From contig OU015524.1 in assembly GCA_907165065.1 (NCBI GenBank), forward strand, positions 29,248,295 to 29,312,294: a stretch of 64,000 bases of DNA, read 5' to 3'. The first letter of the stretch is position 1, and every line of letters begins with the position of its first letter. Source of the stretch: Caprimulgus europaeus (Eukaryota; Chordata; Aves; Caprimulgiformes; Caprimulgidae). Under the pieces are notes generated by a model. The model made no database searches and was not told the origin of the DNA. It saw only the letters and a program-made list of their open reading frames with translations. Shown one piece after another: positions 36,840 through 49,200 of the stretch. A program made the position numbers and the translations under genes.

Positions 36840-39834
36840 GTAAAGAGTTAAACATAAGAAGATATTTTCTAACCTGTTAGTTTTATTGTATCTGCATGGT
36901 AAAGATTGCTATGATTTAAGTCTTGAGATTAAATTTAAAATGTTCAAGGTGAAAGCATGTTGCTCTTAACAAAGAATTCTGAGCTGCCTTTGGGTACTAA
37001 TATTGCACAGCAAGCTTTCTGCTATATGTCAAAGACTTTTGATTTCCACTCAAGGCGTTTTATTTCACTTTGATTTTTGGGAAACAAAAGTGAAGCTCCA
37101 ATCGATCAGTACTGATTGTGAAGGTCAGGAAAAATAAAAGACATTCTTTAAACTGACATCTCTTGCAAAAGCAAGCAAAATATTACTTGATAAAATACAT
37201 AATAATCACTGCTTATAGTGATAGGAGGAATTTGCACCTGTATTTGTGTTGTGAAACAATTTTGAGACATCCTGCACTTTTATTTGTTTTTGGTTTTTCA
37301 CATTTTCTAAACTTGTAGAAGACAGTCATCAAGGCTTCAGTAGGAACACCTAAAAATAAAATCCATCCTGCATCCTCTCTTTTTCCCCTTGAGTATACAG
37401 AGCTTTGCACTTGGAAATCCTTGAAGTTTCCTTGTCCAGAGGATGAATGGGGTGCAAGAAAATCCATTATAACAATGCATTTAGAGGCATAAATTGTGTC
37501 CTGAGTGAGGGTGCAAGGCTAATACCGAGTAAACCAGCTTGGAGTATACAAAGCCCCTCGATCTGTGTACCTATGGTCTTGGTAAAATAGGGAAGACCAA
37601 GCTGTACATCCCTGCCCCTTGTACCAAAGCTGAAAGAGCATCAGCTGTGAGCCAGTTCCTGCAGCTTGCTCAGACTGCTACCTGAAATCAAAGACCTGGC
37701 ACCAGAGGATGTCCTGATTCATAAAGCCCCTCGTTTCTACTCCATCCGCCACTTGGACGAAGCCCACCCCATTAGAGGAGGCAGCTAACAGAACTGATCC
37801 TTCCTCCGCTTAGCTGGGCACTGCACTGTGTGAGTTTTACTGCTGTAGTGGTGTCCCTGTAGCACTTTGCCGTCCAGCCCCATGCTGTGGCTCGTACGCT
37901 CTGCTTGTTCTCAGAGGCTCTTCACAGCAAACCTCCCTGTACTGCTCACTAAAAGGGCATTTTCCTAGTTTGGGTATGCAAGCCTGGAGACAGCCATCAG
38001 TCAGACTTCGATGGAGGAAATGGGCAGTTTCACATCTTGATTTCTCAGGATTATGCTCTCTCAACAGTTCACTCAGAGTAGAGTTTCCTATTTTAATTCT
38101 CACTGATAAATGTCACTAAATATTGTCTGAGAGTTGGATATGATTTTTAAAATTTGGTAATAAGGGAGCTCTTCACTGAAATAAATTATTTATATTTATA
38201 AATATGAATGTGTATATGTGTGTATGTATATGCTCATCCATTATATACATACAAGTTTGGTTCAAAATGCTATAACAACCCCACAGGAGATACTTTCTGT
38301 ATTTATTTCAATTAGCATGACTCTTAGAAAGGATTCAGTGCCTTGCAAATCTTATATGTATAACCATATGTATATACTGTTTATATACAACATATATGGT
38401 TTAGAAAAACAGAAACTTATATGAGGAAAAAACTATAATAATTCTATTTAAACCACAAACTGCAAATTTCCCTCATCTGTTTTATGTTCTCCTTGGGTTT
38501 ATATACAGCTTCTTCCCCTGAACTATTTGCATCTTTTGTTTCATTTCCATTAAATAGGACAACTCGACTTTTTTCAAATAAAATTTGTGGAGTCTATGAA
38601 AAGCAAATTCACCCTATCCAGGCAGTGATCATTAGTACAGAGTCACACAGCCTAGTCCTCTGGCCTCAGTGAACAAAATATCTGCATCTGTATACTCATA
38701 CTCATATGGCATCCTAGATGCTCTTCCTAAATATCGGTGTTGAGTGAGTAGGGAGGTAATACTTTTAGATAAAAAGAGGTTTTTAAATGTTGGTATTTTA
38801 GGGCAGAAGAAAAGGTACACCAGAAAAAGATCTGTTTAGCTGAAATTCCATTTTCTGCCTGTCAAAAATATCTCGATGGGAACATTTCTGCCAGCTGTAA
38901 CAGTTGCTGCAGATTTAGCTGTAAAGCAGCGTGTTCCTAAACTGAGGCTCTGCCTTGCCCCAGACGCCGCTTCACGCGGTTTCGGCGCGGGGTCAGCGTC
39001 CCTCCCTCCTCCCCTCCCGGGGCAGGCCGAGGCTCAGGAGGACATTCTTTATGGCTCCCCCTGCAAGCTCCCATCCGCACGCTCTCTGCGCCAAATTATA
39101 TTTCACATGCACGCCTTAATAACAGCGCAGTATGGTCCAAGTTAAAAGCAGCCTTTTAGACCATGTATTCAACCCTCTGCTCGGGCTCAGTTTAGGCTCT
39201 TGACACTAACTTCGTTCAGTTTTCCGTGGCTTAACTGTTTGCTGTTCCCATCGTTGTTCATAACAGCATTGTTTGTAGGTCACTTGCAGTTTTAAGTGCT
39301 AATTGAAGGATTGGATTTCTTAATGTGTAATTGTTTTGTGGTATATGGCTTGTTTTAAAACTTCGCTGCTTTTAATTTAAAAAGGCTTTTAGGCATAACT
39401 ATATGGAGAGATATATAAATAATATTAATTTCCCCATTTACTTCTCTAACTGTTTTTGCAAGAATGAATGTGGATTAACATTGTTATCCTTTCCTAACAA
39501 TTATCTTTCGCTACTCTAGCTAGTTTAGTTCTAAAAGACAGAGCCATTGACAAGGGAAAAAAGGGAACCTTCTCAGATTTTTCAGCTCAGCGGTGGTAAT
39601 GTTGCACTGAACGCTAATGAGGGAACCCCCACTGATTTGCCTGCTTTGTGACTTTTCTATTTCATAATTATTTTTAAAACGCAAAACGACATGAGGTAGC
39701 CTAGTCATGTCTCTACAACTTCCTGGTAGCTCAGTTCTTACTGCAGATGGCAATTTGTTCTTGTAACATATATGTCTCTCTGACCATTTTCATCTAATTT
39801 GTATGGGTTCTACCATTTCCTTTCTCTCTTTCAG
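36840..39834 (+). other. CAMKMT: CAMKMT intron; contains a CpG-rich patch
   Basis: A phase 2 intron (GTAAAG...TTTCAG), about 3.0 kb. Mostly AT-rich, with a TATA/TGTA-rich stretch near 38195-38250 and a compact CpG-dense patch at 38960-39092 that stands out strongly from its surroundings. No other gene recognised; complement 37837-38103 and complement 39520-39753 are chance frames. Confidence 0.85.
38960..39092. promoter_or_regulatory. Small CpG-rich patch inside a CAMKMT intron
   Basis: About 130 bases with roughly a dozen CpG steps (for example gacgccgcttcacgcgg and ttcggcgcgg) and a cct/ccc-rich middle, inside an AT-rich, CpG-poor intron. It is shorter than a standard CpG island. It may be an intragenic promoter or enhancer, or a GC-rich relic. 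No TATA box or clear initiator was recognised. Confidence 0.4.
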
Positions 39835-39889
39835 GGACCTTGCTGTGTGTGAGCTAGGGGGTGGCATGACATGCTTGGCTGGGCTCATG
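39835..39889 (+). CDS. CAMKMT: CAMKMT internal coding exon 2 of 5 in window (SAM motif I)
   Basis: A 55-base exon between tctctctttcag and GTAGGT. The first G completes the Arg codon (AG|G) begun in the exon before, and the exon then reads DLAVCELGGGMTCLAGLM and ends in phase 0. Human has ALAVCELGGGMTCLAGLM, so only the first residue differs. CELGGGMT is motif I of class I methyltransferases, the glycine-rich loop after beta-1 that holds the methionine part of S-adenosylmethionine; the E at the end of the strand is typical. The frame runs on through the donor in the genome, but the phase and the protein match place the splice at ATG|GTAGGT. Confidence 0.97.
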
Positions 39890-40943
39890 GTAGGTCTTTT
39901 CTCAATTCCAATCCCATTCAGAGGAAGAAACAAAAGGAAAAATGTTCCAGTGCCTCCAACTGCTGGGTCAGAGAACTGTCAACAGCCTCAGCTGCGGTCA
40001 AGCTGCAGAGTCTTGAGAGACCTTCTAGATTGACTTGCTTTCGTATCATATTGATTTTATGGTTGCCTCGATGAGCAGAAACATTTTACCTCCGTGTAGT
40101 CAATATCTCTTGTTGTCACATTCCAGGCCACGTACGGTCTGTCTTTCATTGCCATAGCCGAAGCTTTTTTTTTTTTTTTCAGATTATAGTCCCATTTGCT
40201 AAGATACAGGAATAGCCTGGCGAATCACAGTTGGAGCACCATGATATAGCTGCTAATGTTTTGCCTGCATTATTACACCAACAAACATGATCCAGAGCTC
40301 TCGGTAATTAGATTCTTTTGAATTAGATTGGCCATTCAGGAGAGTCGTTCACCATTCTCTGGGTTCTGAGTCATGTATTCAGGAGATATTATGTAGCAGT
40401 GCAGTGCATTAGACAAGTTTTTATGTCTCTACAAATAAAAGCATATTGTTACACTGATTGGCATTTGACAAACCTGTCGCTCTTATACAATGTGTCGAGG
40501 TTACAGCCCAATGTGCGAGCATGTCAAAGCTCACAAAAAAATTACCCTTACAAAGCCATCTGCCTGCAATGCAAAGTTATATGAAGGGCATCAGGCAGTC
40601 AGACAGAAGCAAGCTGAAAGGCAGAGTGACAGCCTTGTATGATGGCTCTACTAGATAAACAGAAGCCCGCAAATGAAAGCCTCTCAGAATACCATCATCC
40701 GCTGTCACAATGCAATTACGGAACAGAATGATAGCAAGATAGAGGCTCCCGCAAATGGAATGATAAAAGTATTGACTGATTTGATTGAATGATTAAAATA
40801 ATGCAGACATAAAATGAAAAAAGATTGAAGATTGTTACAGAGAAATAGGTGAGGAAGCATGATACTGAAGGCTTGTCACTCCTGTCTTCACTTCCACACA
40901 GACAAGCATATTTGCTCATTGTTTGCTGTGCTCTTTTTTTCAG
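39890..40943 (+). other. CAMKMT: CAMKMT intron; candidate conserved non-coding element
   Basis: A phase 0 intron of about 1.05 kb (GTAGGT...TTTTTTTCAG). It has almost no low-complexity sequence apart from a 16-T tract ending in cag at about 40168-40186, and no recognised repeat. The interval from about 40080 to 40800 contains several CpG steps and homeodomain-type cores such as gtaattag and caattac, and reads like a conserved regulatory element. Confidence 0.7.
40080..40800. promoter_or_regulatory. Candidate conserved non-coding element (enhancer-like)
   Basis: Seen directly: no repeats, retained CpGs, an even base composition and multiple TAAT/ATTA-type cores (cggtaattagattc, gaattagattggcc, caatgcaattacgg). 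Known: vertebrate CAMKMT lies beside SIX3 and SIX2, developmental genes with long-range enhancers. Inferred: this stretch may be one such enhancer. Conservation was not measured, so the call rests on texture alone. Confidence 0.35.
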
Positions 40944-41007
40944 GTTGCTATTTCTGCAGATGTCAAAGAAGTTCTGTTAACTGATGGAAATGAAAAGGCC
41001 ATCAAAA
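40944..41007 (+). CDS. CAMKMT: CAMKMT internal coding exon 3 of 5 in window (post-I strand)
   Basis: A 64-base exon after a strong polypyrimidine acceptor (ctcttttttt cag). It opens in phase 0 and reads [19 protein letters not shown], then IK, ending with the A of a split Asn codon before GTATCC. Human reads [21 protein letters not shown], so this is nearly identical. The VLLTDGNE segment is the beta-2 strand and its acidic end, which in class I enzymes contacts the ribose hydroxyls of S-adenosylmethionine. The genomic frame stays open for about 30 codons past the donor, but those residues do not match CAMKMT and are intron. Confidence 0.96.
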
Positions 41008-43044
41008 GTATCCTTATTCAGATAGAAAACTGGTTTGTTGTGCTCATTCCTTTTTACTGGCTGAGTAACAATCGATATAAAGACAGACAGCATGGGGTAT
41101 ATTAAGAAAAAGTCCCCACATAAGTAATTAAAAAATAGATGTAGAATATCTTGAACAGAGCTACAGCTTCCTGCAAAGTAAATGCCACATTTTCTTTAAT
41201 TAAAAATGTACATGTTGGTATAGAGCGAGTACAGTAGTAAATATTTGTCTTACAGTTGAGTGCTGAAAGATTCCTTGTGTGTACGCTGCACGTTACAGGA
41301 GGTGTAGCAGCAAAACAAATCATTAGCTCCTCTTCACATATTCATTTTGCAGAAGAACTAGATGCATTTATTTTTCACTTTCAGATACTAGCCTCTTAAA
41401 ACATACCCAATATTTGTATTTTGTCATAGCTTTTCCAGTGTATATTGAAATGCATGGTTTCATTGTTGCTGCTAAGTTATAACTGCCTACAAATTACCCA
41501 TTTAGTGTGCTTAATCAATTATCAATTTATCATTATTTCTCTTGATGTAAGATTGCAAAACTCCTCTGTGTCTTGCAGAAAGTATTTTATTATATTTCTT
41601 ATATTAGAATAAATTACTATTATGCCCTTCTAATAGCAACACATAGTTCATAAAATTGAACTGTACTTTGGCTAAGCGAGAGAATGAGTGAGCATAATTT
41701 GTGGCAGCATTAAATATCAGCACAGAACAAGAGCAGATATATACAGTGAATACTAATAGCCCTTAGAAATTGAGAGGAAAAAAAGGAAGATATCTCTTTG
41801 CTTTTGTTCCTTGGTAATCTTTCCATTTGCATTTAAGGCAGACTAGTTTTTCAGGTTTTGGCCACTGCATCATCAGAATTATTTAGATTTGAGTTTTTTA
41901 TGTATTTGAGAGCTAACATAATGAGTACTTAGTGAAAAAATAAACTAATTTGTGTTTTAAAAAATTGCAGTTGCTGATGACTGTTGAAACAGGAGACATT
42001 GCAGGGCAATAATATTAGCCGCTACCTTTAAAAAGACTTTCTCAGACGTAACTAAGGTAACTATAATTGCTTACACCACTTTAACAATTTCATGGGAAAA
42101 ACAGACAATCCTGGAACATATCTTTTAAAACTTGAAGGAAACCTTATAAAAGTCTCCTTTTTCTTGAAAATGCAAATTCTCAGATGTGCTCCAGGGATTC
42201 TTATTTTGTTAAATTCTAGTTTGTTATGCTGCTGTCTTGAGAAGGAAGTATTCATTATTCTGTGTATTTTAACCAACATCACCCCTTCCAATCTTTCCTC
42301 TGTGTCATTATGGAGATAAAAAATGTGGGAGAAAAAAAGTGTTTGAAAACTGGCCTCACAAAACAAACTGATGTTTTATAGAAGCATAGTTATTTGGCAA
42401 AAGGTCGTTTTATCAACTGAACAGTTCAGGTGAGCTCAGTAATCATCAAGTCAGCAAATATCTTGCATAACAGATTCCATAAACATACCTGAACTTTTCT
42501 GAAATTCAGAAGTCTTCTACAGCAAGGAAAATTGGTGAGCGCTAAAAGTATTCACTCAGTCTTTGGAATTAAACAAATTAAAGTGTTTTTATTCCTGAAA
42601 AATATACTGTTAATATCATCTAATTAGAACACCTTAGTTTTCCACAATATGTTTTAGAAATATCTTTTATTTCCAAAAGTCTTACAAGAAGTCTTCATCT
42701 GTATTCACTCAGTGAATCCCTTTCAGAGAAGCGATTGGTAGAAGGCTCTAACAGGAATTTATTTTTCTTTTTTAACATTTGGTGCTCTGAAGGCTCAGCA
42801 TTCAAAGTGCTTTTATTGTGTTGGATTTTACAATGGGCTTAATATTAGCAGGGTGCCAAAGTGCGGCAGACTAAGAACTTTACAGTGTCGGTGGAATGCG
42901 TTCTTAACAGTGCATATAATAAATTTTATGTTTTATGGACTTCAGTAGCAATTTTATGATCTGTCTTATGGTAATTTTCTTTTACATTCTTTTCTAGTGA
43001 CTAGTTATAACAGAAGTTTAGACCAAATTTAGATCTGTTTCAGC

Positions 43045-43115
43045 CACACCAGACTCACTGAAATCAGTAAGAATTTTTAGTGTAATTGGAAATAGTATTT
43101 GGCCCCTAGTGCCAC
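43045..43115. repeat. Possible ancient interspersed repeat fragment
   Basis: cagactcactgaaatcagta, agaatttttagtgtaattgg and tatttggcccctag resemble the 'cactgaagtcaatgggaattttg ... atttggccc' motif I recall in bird and reptile non-coding DNA. Short and family unnamed. Confidence 0.35.
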
Positions 43116-43590
43116 AGACTACAAATTATTATATTTCTGCTAATTTTTATTGTTGCTGATGATTTTTTTTTAGTTGTTTAGCATACCAAATTAAATTAAT
43201 GTGGGAGAAAATACTGTTTTCTTTTCTAGATTCTGCTCTTCAGGAATAGTTAATGCCTAGTATTTTGCTTTTTATGTAGGTATTATGGATTAAAATAATC
43301 TTGTTTAAAAATTACTGTTTACATCTTCCCTTTAAATTTCTTAGGAAGCTTAAATTACATGCCAGTCATACTATAATATCCAAAAATTACTTTCCAAAAA
43401 GTAAAAGTGGTTGTCAACAAAAAAGAAAAAAAATCACTGTCAGAAGCCAGGAAATCACCAAGCAAGCCTGCTAATTATTCTTAATGGGCAAGATGAGCAC
43501 ATTAAGAAACAAATGAATACATCAGTGAAATGTAATTGAAAATCGACCTGGCAATAGTGCATTGCATCTGAGAATCTGCCTTTGTATTAT

Positions 43591-43629
43591 CATCATCATC
43601 ATAATTATTGTTGTTTTTGTTGTTGTTAT
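43591..43629. repeat. (ATC)n and (TTG)n simple repeats
   Basis: Four ATC units followed within 15 bases by a run of TTG/TTT units. Short, likely slippage-prone. Confidence 0.8.
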
Positions 43630-46150
43630 CGCTATTCAGTGAGCGTAACTAACAGCTTTGCTTTGTGAAGTCTCCAGCTTTTGAGGATTTGATTTTTCTT
43701 TTAATTTTTGACATTATTCGTATTATCCTCCATTTCATACTGCCACATGAAGTATTCACTATATATGTATTCAATATCAATATTAGAATATGTTATGGAA
43801 ATGTTACAAGTTTTAAAAATTTGCAGATATGTTAATTTCAAATCACTGTTGTCATTTTAACCATTTCACTGTGAAATACATAGCTATATTTTATATTTAT
43901 CAATGGTCTTATGCGTAAGGCTTATGGAAGTTTTTAAAAAGATATTATGATTTGAGTTACTACTACTCCATTTAAAAGACTTCACTCTTAACTCACTCCT
44001 TTTGTTTATCATGGACAGATTTTAATTGATTAACAGATCATTTATATTGCAAAATCAATAAAATACAAACAGATGTTAGTGCTTTTGCAGCTCCGTTCAA
44101 AACTTTATTGTTGATTTAGTGTGTTTTATTTAAGTTCCTTCAGGATCACTTAAAGAAAGAAAGTATTAAAAAATATATATAGATATTTCAAGTGAATAAT
44201 AAAGATATACATAGGCAAAGTTCACAGATTCCTCCACCTTTGTAATTTTTGGTGCTAAGCATTCAGATACAAATTTTCCAACTTAGGTAGTATCTATGAT
44301 GTAGTCAGTCATGAACGTCAAATTCTGTTTCCCCAGAACACTGGAAGCGTCTATAACTCAGTTCAACATGTCCAAATCCAAGGATGAGGTTCATTTTTAG
44401 TAAAATTTGTCTGCTATTTCAGAGAGGGTGTGTACCTTCTACCTTAGCTGTGATTCACACCATGCACTAGTGACTTGAACTACTGTCTGAAAGCATCAAT
44501 AATACAAAACATTGTTGCAGTGCACTATAATGGCCATTAAAATATAGTGTATGGATCTTTCAGCAGTCCTGGGAAATTTAGGTTAGAAAGGTCATGTCCA
44601 CCCTGCATGCCTGAAGATATGGGCTCATAAATTATTTTAAAAAGCTAGTGTTAACATTTTTGCAACAAGTATTAATAGTTTTGCTCAATTATATAATTTA
44701 AGTGCAGTGTAGCTAATTTATCAACAATATTACTTCCATCTCTGTTTAAAAATAGCATACTTTGCTCATAGATTTATTTATGCCTTCCTTTTGCTGCACA
44801 GCTATAGACCATTCTTTACTACTTCTCATTACATATTTTGAAAAAGATTTAAAAGGTATGTCCAAATTACAGTTTTCTGTCATTGCGTTTCTAGTTTTTG
44901 GCTTCACAAGATATCGGTTGTGTTGTCTTTTACATTGTTTGGATAGAGGCTTTCCTAAAATAACTTTTCTTAAATAGCCAACTGTGCTAGGAAGGCAAAC
45001 TATGTGATTTCAGCAAAGCTACTAAAATGATAGTTCAGTAATATTTTAAATTGGCCTGCCACTAGTGTTCAGTTTTCTTATAAGAGCATTTGCAAAGAAT
45101 TCAACATATTTTGTGCACCTAGAAACATCCTCCTAATTAGCATCAGATTTCTTGTACCTTAAATAAGAGGGATCTTTGACATCTTTAACAAAAATGTCCA
45201 TTTAAGATAATTTTTTATATTTAAGAGTGAATTGTTCAAACATGTATGGAATCACAGTGAGTGAATACATTTAGTATTCTCATAGTTTTCAGTTACTTGC
45301 AACACCTTTTCCTTCCAGTGGCTTCTCACTAACAACAAATGATTGATTATGAAGGTTATCTTTCTAGGCATAGATGACCGGGCACAGCTTCCCTTGAAAC
45401 TTTTCATTGACAGCCCTTGCTTTGGCCTGACTGAGTGGCTAACCAAATTTCTGACCTGATCTTCCAAACTGAAGGAAGCTCAGACAAGAGGCTGAAGCAC
45501 TGTTGTGGTGCCTATGGGGAACAAAAGGCATTTATTGCTTTGTACTGTCTTTTATGGTGGTTCCAAACCATTATTAAGAAAGCAAGTGGACAGAAAGTCC
45601 CTTGCCTCTTGGATAAGGTGCTCCCATTGTGAGTTGGATTTTACCCAGACAGAATCAGAAGCAAAGGAATGTGTCTTGTGGCAGGGCAGGTACTCAAAAT
45701 CCATAAGCCTCCAAAATCTCAGCACTGTGGTCGAGTGATGCAGTCAAAAGCAGCACAAGCTCAACTGGACATTAGGTGACTGTGCTAAAAAATTTCTCTT
45801 CACCTTGGTTTTAATTCTTATATGTGTAAATGATAGTTGCCTTTAAATGTATATAAGATATGGGAAGTCTTTTTCAATTCTCTCTGTAGTTATAGGGCTA
45901 ACAATTCCTTAAATGAAACAATAAAGAGAGGTAGGCAGCAAGAGCAAGTTGCTGCATAGATATATGGCTGATGTGCTGGAGTAGCAATGTAGAATTGATG
46001 CTTTTGAAAAAAGACTGACTCTTAGCACAGATTTAAGAAGACCAAGCAGATAAAATACATTATGAAGGTATTACCAATGGAAAAAAGTCTTTTTTATTAT
46101 TTTTATTACTGCCCTAGTTTTGTAGATAATTCTTAACAAATATTCTACAG

Positions 46151-46217
46151 ATGTAAGTGAGATCATCACAAGAAACCACAATGCAGGAATATTTAAGGCT
46201 CAGAAAGTGTCAAGCTG
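46151..46217 (+). CDS. CAMKMT: CAMKMT internal coding exon 4 of 5 in window
   Basis: A 67-base exon between tattctacag and GTAAGA. AT completes the Asn codon begun before the intron, then it reads VSEIITRNHNAGIFKAQKV, SS, and TG of a split Cys codon. Human has [23 protein letters not shown] at this place: the length is identical, with a scatter of conservative changes, making it the most variable of the five exons. In the fold it is the helix and loop between the beta-2 and beta-3/beta-4 strands, away from the SAM pocket. Too short and too diverged to stand out by open frame; found by searching for the residue pattern and checked by phase on both sides. Confidence 0.95.
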
Positions 46218-49200
46218 GTAAGATTCTACTAAACTGTTTTACTGATTCTTGCATGAAATTGTGTATTTAATGTAAATGTTAAATGTATGCAAAAGTGTGA
46301 AAGCATGACCTATGTTACTGATGCTGACACAGATGTATATACAGTGTAACAAGGTAAGTAATGCAAGACAGAAATTTTGAAGTACTAAAAAAATTTTTAA
46401 TTGCTTTTTAACATAGCAAATATAGTATGATTAATCTTGGTGACATAACCTCTCTTTCCTTTTCATTTTTTTTTTTAAATATACACAGTGTCTCTTCAAG
46501 CTGTGGTTTAGTGCATGGTTGAAATTTGGCTGCTTCAGAATCAACATGACCCATTGTACTGAATACGAGACTTTGAATGAATGTACCTAAATCACTGGCA
46601 GGTTTCATTTTAAATAGCTCTGAGAATTCAGAGTGGCAACAAATCCCATTTGCCCCTGAAGTAAATGTGTTGGATCATTCATGGGAGGTTTTTTGGTCAT
46701 CCTATCTGTGCTATTAGTATTGTGTTGTTGCTGGAAGGACAGATGGGGAGCATGGGAGCCAGGTACAGCATGCTGGAACCCTTCTCTCACTGACTATGTC
46801 CTAAGCTGCAAGGCACATTCAGTATTTTTCTTATAGTGTTAGACCTGAAGGCATGTTTTGGAGGGTGAGCATTGTAGAGATTCAGAGAATTTGGTTTCAG
46901 ATCACCTCCAGAGCCCTTCCTGACCCACCCTGCAATAGGTGGTGCCACTGAGGTTAGTTGTTTATCTATTTCATTGAGGCATCTCCAGCTACAGTAGGGA
47001 CTGGAAGCAGCTGAAAATTTGAAGTGTGTTCATTTCTTGTTGTGTTTTAAAAGTAAATTGTAAAGTATTTCGTATTCATGGTATGGGGTTAAGAATTAGA
47101 TGAGCTCAGAGATGGCTACCTAAGAGCGAACAGTACAGTCTTATTTGTGTGTTTAAATCTTTTTCTGATGATTCTCATCCCAGAAGGGCTCTTAGTCCTT
47201 CTCAAAGTGACAAAAGTAAAGCTGAAAAAGAGCTGAGAAAGGCACGCTGTTACAGCAGAATAAGCTTATTAACATAGAGGGTTAAACCCATACAATTTTA
47301 ATGGCTATAGTTCACATAATTTATCCCTATGCTTAGGTAGCCAATCTGCATAGAGAAGTTCTTTTAAGTGAGCACTTAGGGTTACAAAAATTCTGCCTTC
47401 ATTAGGGTGTACGTGCATATAACTTAGAGGTATATCTCTGCGTCCTAATAAGTGCCTGCCAAGTAGACAAAGGCCACTCAGGCCCCAGGAATGGTCTTTC
47501 AGGTTCTATGTGCTGAACACTTCTTGTGAGCAGCTTCAAACACTCATCCCTGCTGAGGAGAGGCTATGTGGTACGACCATCCAGAAGCTTAGATTTTGTA
47601 GATTTCCAATTGCCACCTACTTTGTATGAGATTTCAGATTTCATCCCTTGTCAAGGTTTCAAACCTGGTCTTTTAGATATCAATCAAAAGCACATTTTCT
47701 ACCCTGTCCTCATTTACATTTATCTAATGCTTAAGGTCATTTGTGATCATTTGAGTGTGTTTCAGCATATAGAATCAGTGAATAATAGATTTCAGCCTCA
47801 TGCTGTGAAGATAGATTGTGTTTTTACAAGACATGATGTTGTTTACTGGGTGTTAATAATCACTAATTAATAAACATATCTAGATGTCATAAAATGTTGC
47901 ATTTTAAGGAGTAAAAATGTCAAGTGTTTAACTTCTTGAGACAATAGCATTTGGGGCCTTATTTGCATAAATAAAATAATTAAATTGCAAAATAAAGTCA
48001 AGTACTATATCAAACCATAAGGCTCATTCTAATAAACACATAATCTTAAGACTTTTGCAGATGTGTTATAACAGTGTAAAGTTTTGTAAAATAAGTATTC
48101 AAATTACTCTCTGATCCTAAATAATGATCGTTGTGCATTTCTCTCTTTTACACATTAATAGCTGGTTTGTCAAAATTAAAGTAATGCTTTGGTTACTTAT
48201 TTGAGAAGTGCTAATGGATGGATCAGTCCTTCAGATTCTGTAATGACATGTGATGAAGGCAGTAACAAAATTATTTGATCACTTCTCAAGGCCTTGAAGA
48301 AACTAAAAGGCTGATGTAAAATCTGAAATATTACTGTAACCCTGATTCACTTTTCCTACAACTGAAGACCTGAAGACCTTAGTTATATAATAATCATAAT
48401 GAGGGGGAAAAAAGAAAAGTAAGAAAATGTAGTGGTTTTTTAGGGAAGAGTGCAACACTGGCATGCAAAGTGACATGAAGTGACTTGTTTTATGTTGATC
48501 AGAGCTTGCAGGCAAACGAATATAGCAATGTATTTAGGTGACTTGCTACAACATTAATTTAATCTGGAGAAAGCATGTTCCTCACTCCAGTGAGGAGTTT
48601 AAACAGTGTCCAGGCTTGCAACTTTACACGCTGTCCAGTGCAAAGTTACAAGATTCTTTCCATATAAAAGAGGATTCAGAATAGAACCTTCTCATTGTAC
48701 TTTCATCTCACATCAGGATCTTGTACTCTTTTCCTCGCACATGGAGCAGAAATTATCAGTATGAGAGTCAGTTTGTGACTGTTCCAGACATTTAAGTCTA
48801 GACTTGGAAAATACGCCAGAAAATGTATGGCACAAAAGAGAACAATCCAGTATCAGCCAAGACAAGTTAGATTAGGACAACCTGCCGTACATTTATTTAT
48901 TGAGATTTATACAAAATGCAGTAAATTAGCACTTATCTAGCTCTCTGCCAACTCTTGATTATTGTTTAAAAGTACAGTAATGTAAGCCAAACTGGCAGTT
49001 TGTCATATTATGTGTTATAATATAATAATAGATATTTAGTAAACAGTTTACTTCAACAGTGGATATACAATTCTATTTTATTTTTAGCTTCCATGAATAT
49101 GTTCAGAATTTCTTGCTTATGCTTACTGGAAATATGTACAGTAATGCCACCAAGTTACTCATAATGACTTGCCATAGTAAGGTGAATTATTAACACCATG

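Larger units (their letters stand above)
41008..46150 (+). other. CAMKMT: CAMKMT intron; candidate conserved elements
   Basis: A phase 1 intron of about 5.1 kb (GTATCC...TTCTACAG). Mostly AT-rich, no gene recognised. Repeat-poor, ordered stretches at about 42770-42930 and 43430-43690 look like candidate conserved elements. Small ATC and TTG simple repeats lie at 43591-43629. 43045-43115 may be a relic of an old interspersed repeat. Confidence 0.85.

Noticed and set aside
41008-41105. Extension of the 40944 exon frame to a stop at 41103-41105
   Set aside because: Residues past 41007 do not match CAMKMT, and the GTATCC donor keeps phase with the next exon at 46151. It is intron read-through.
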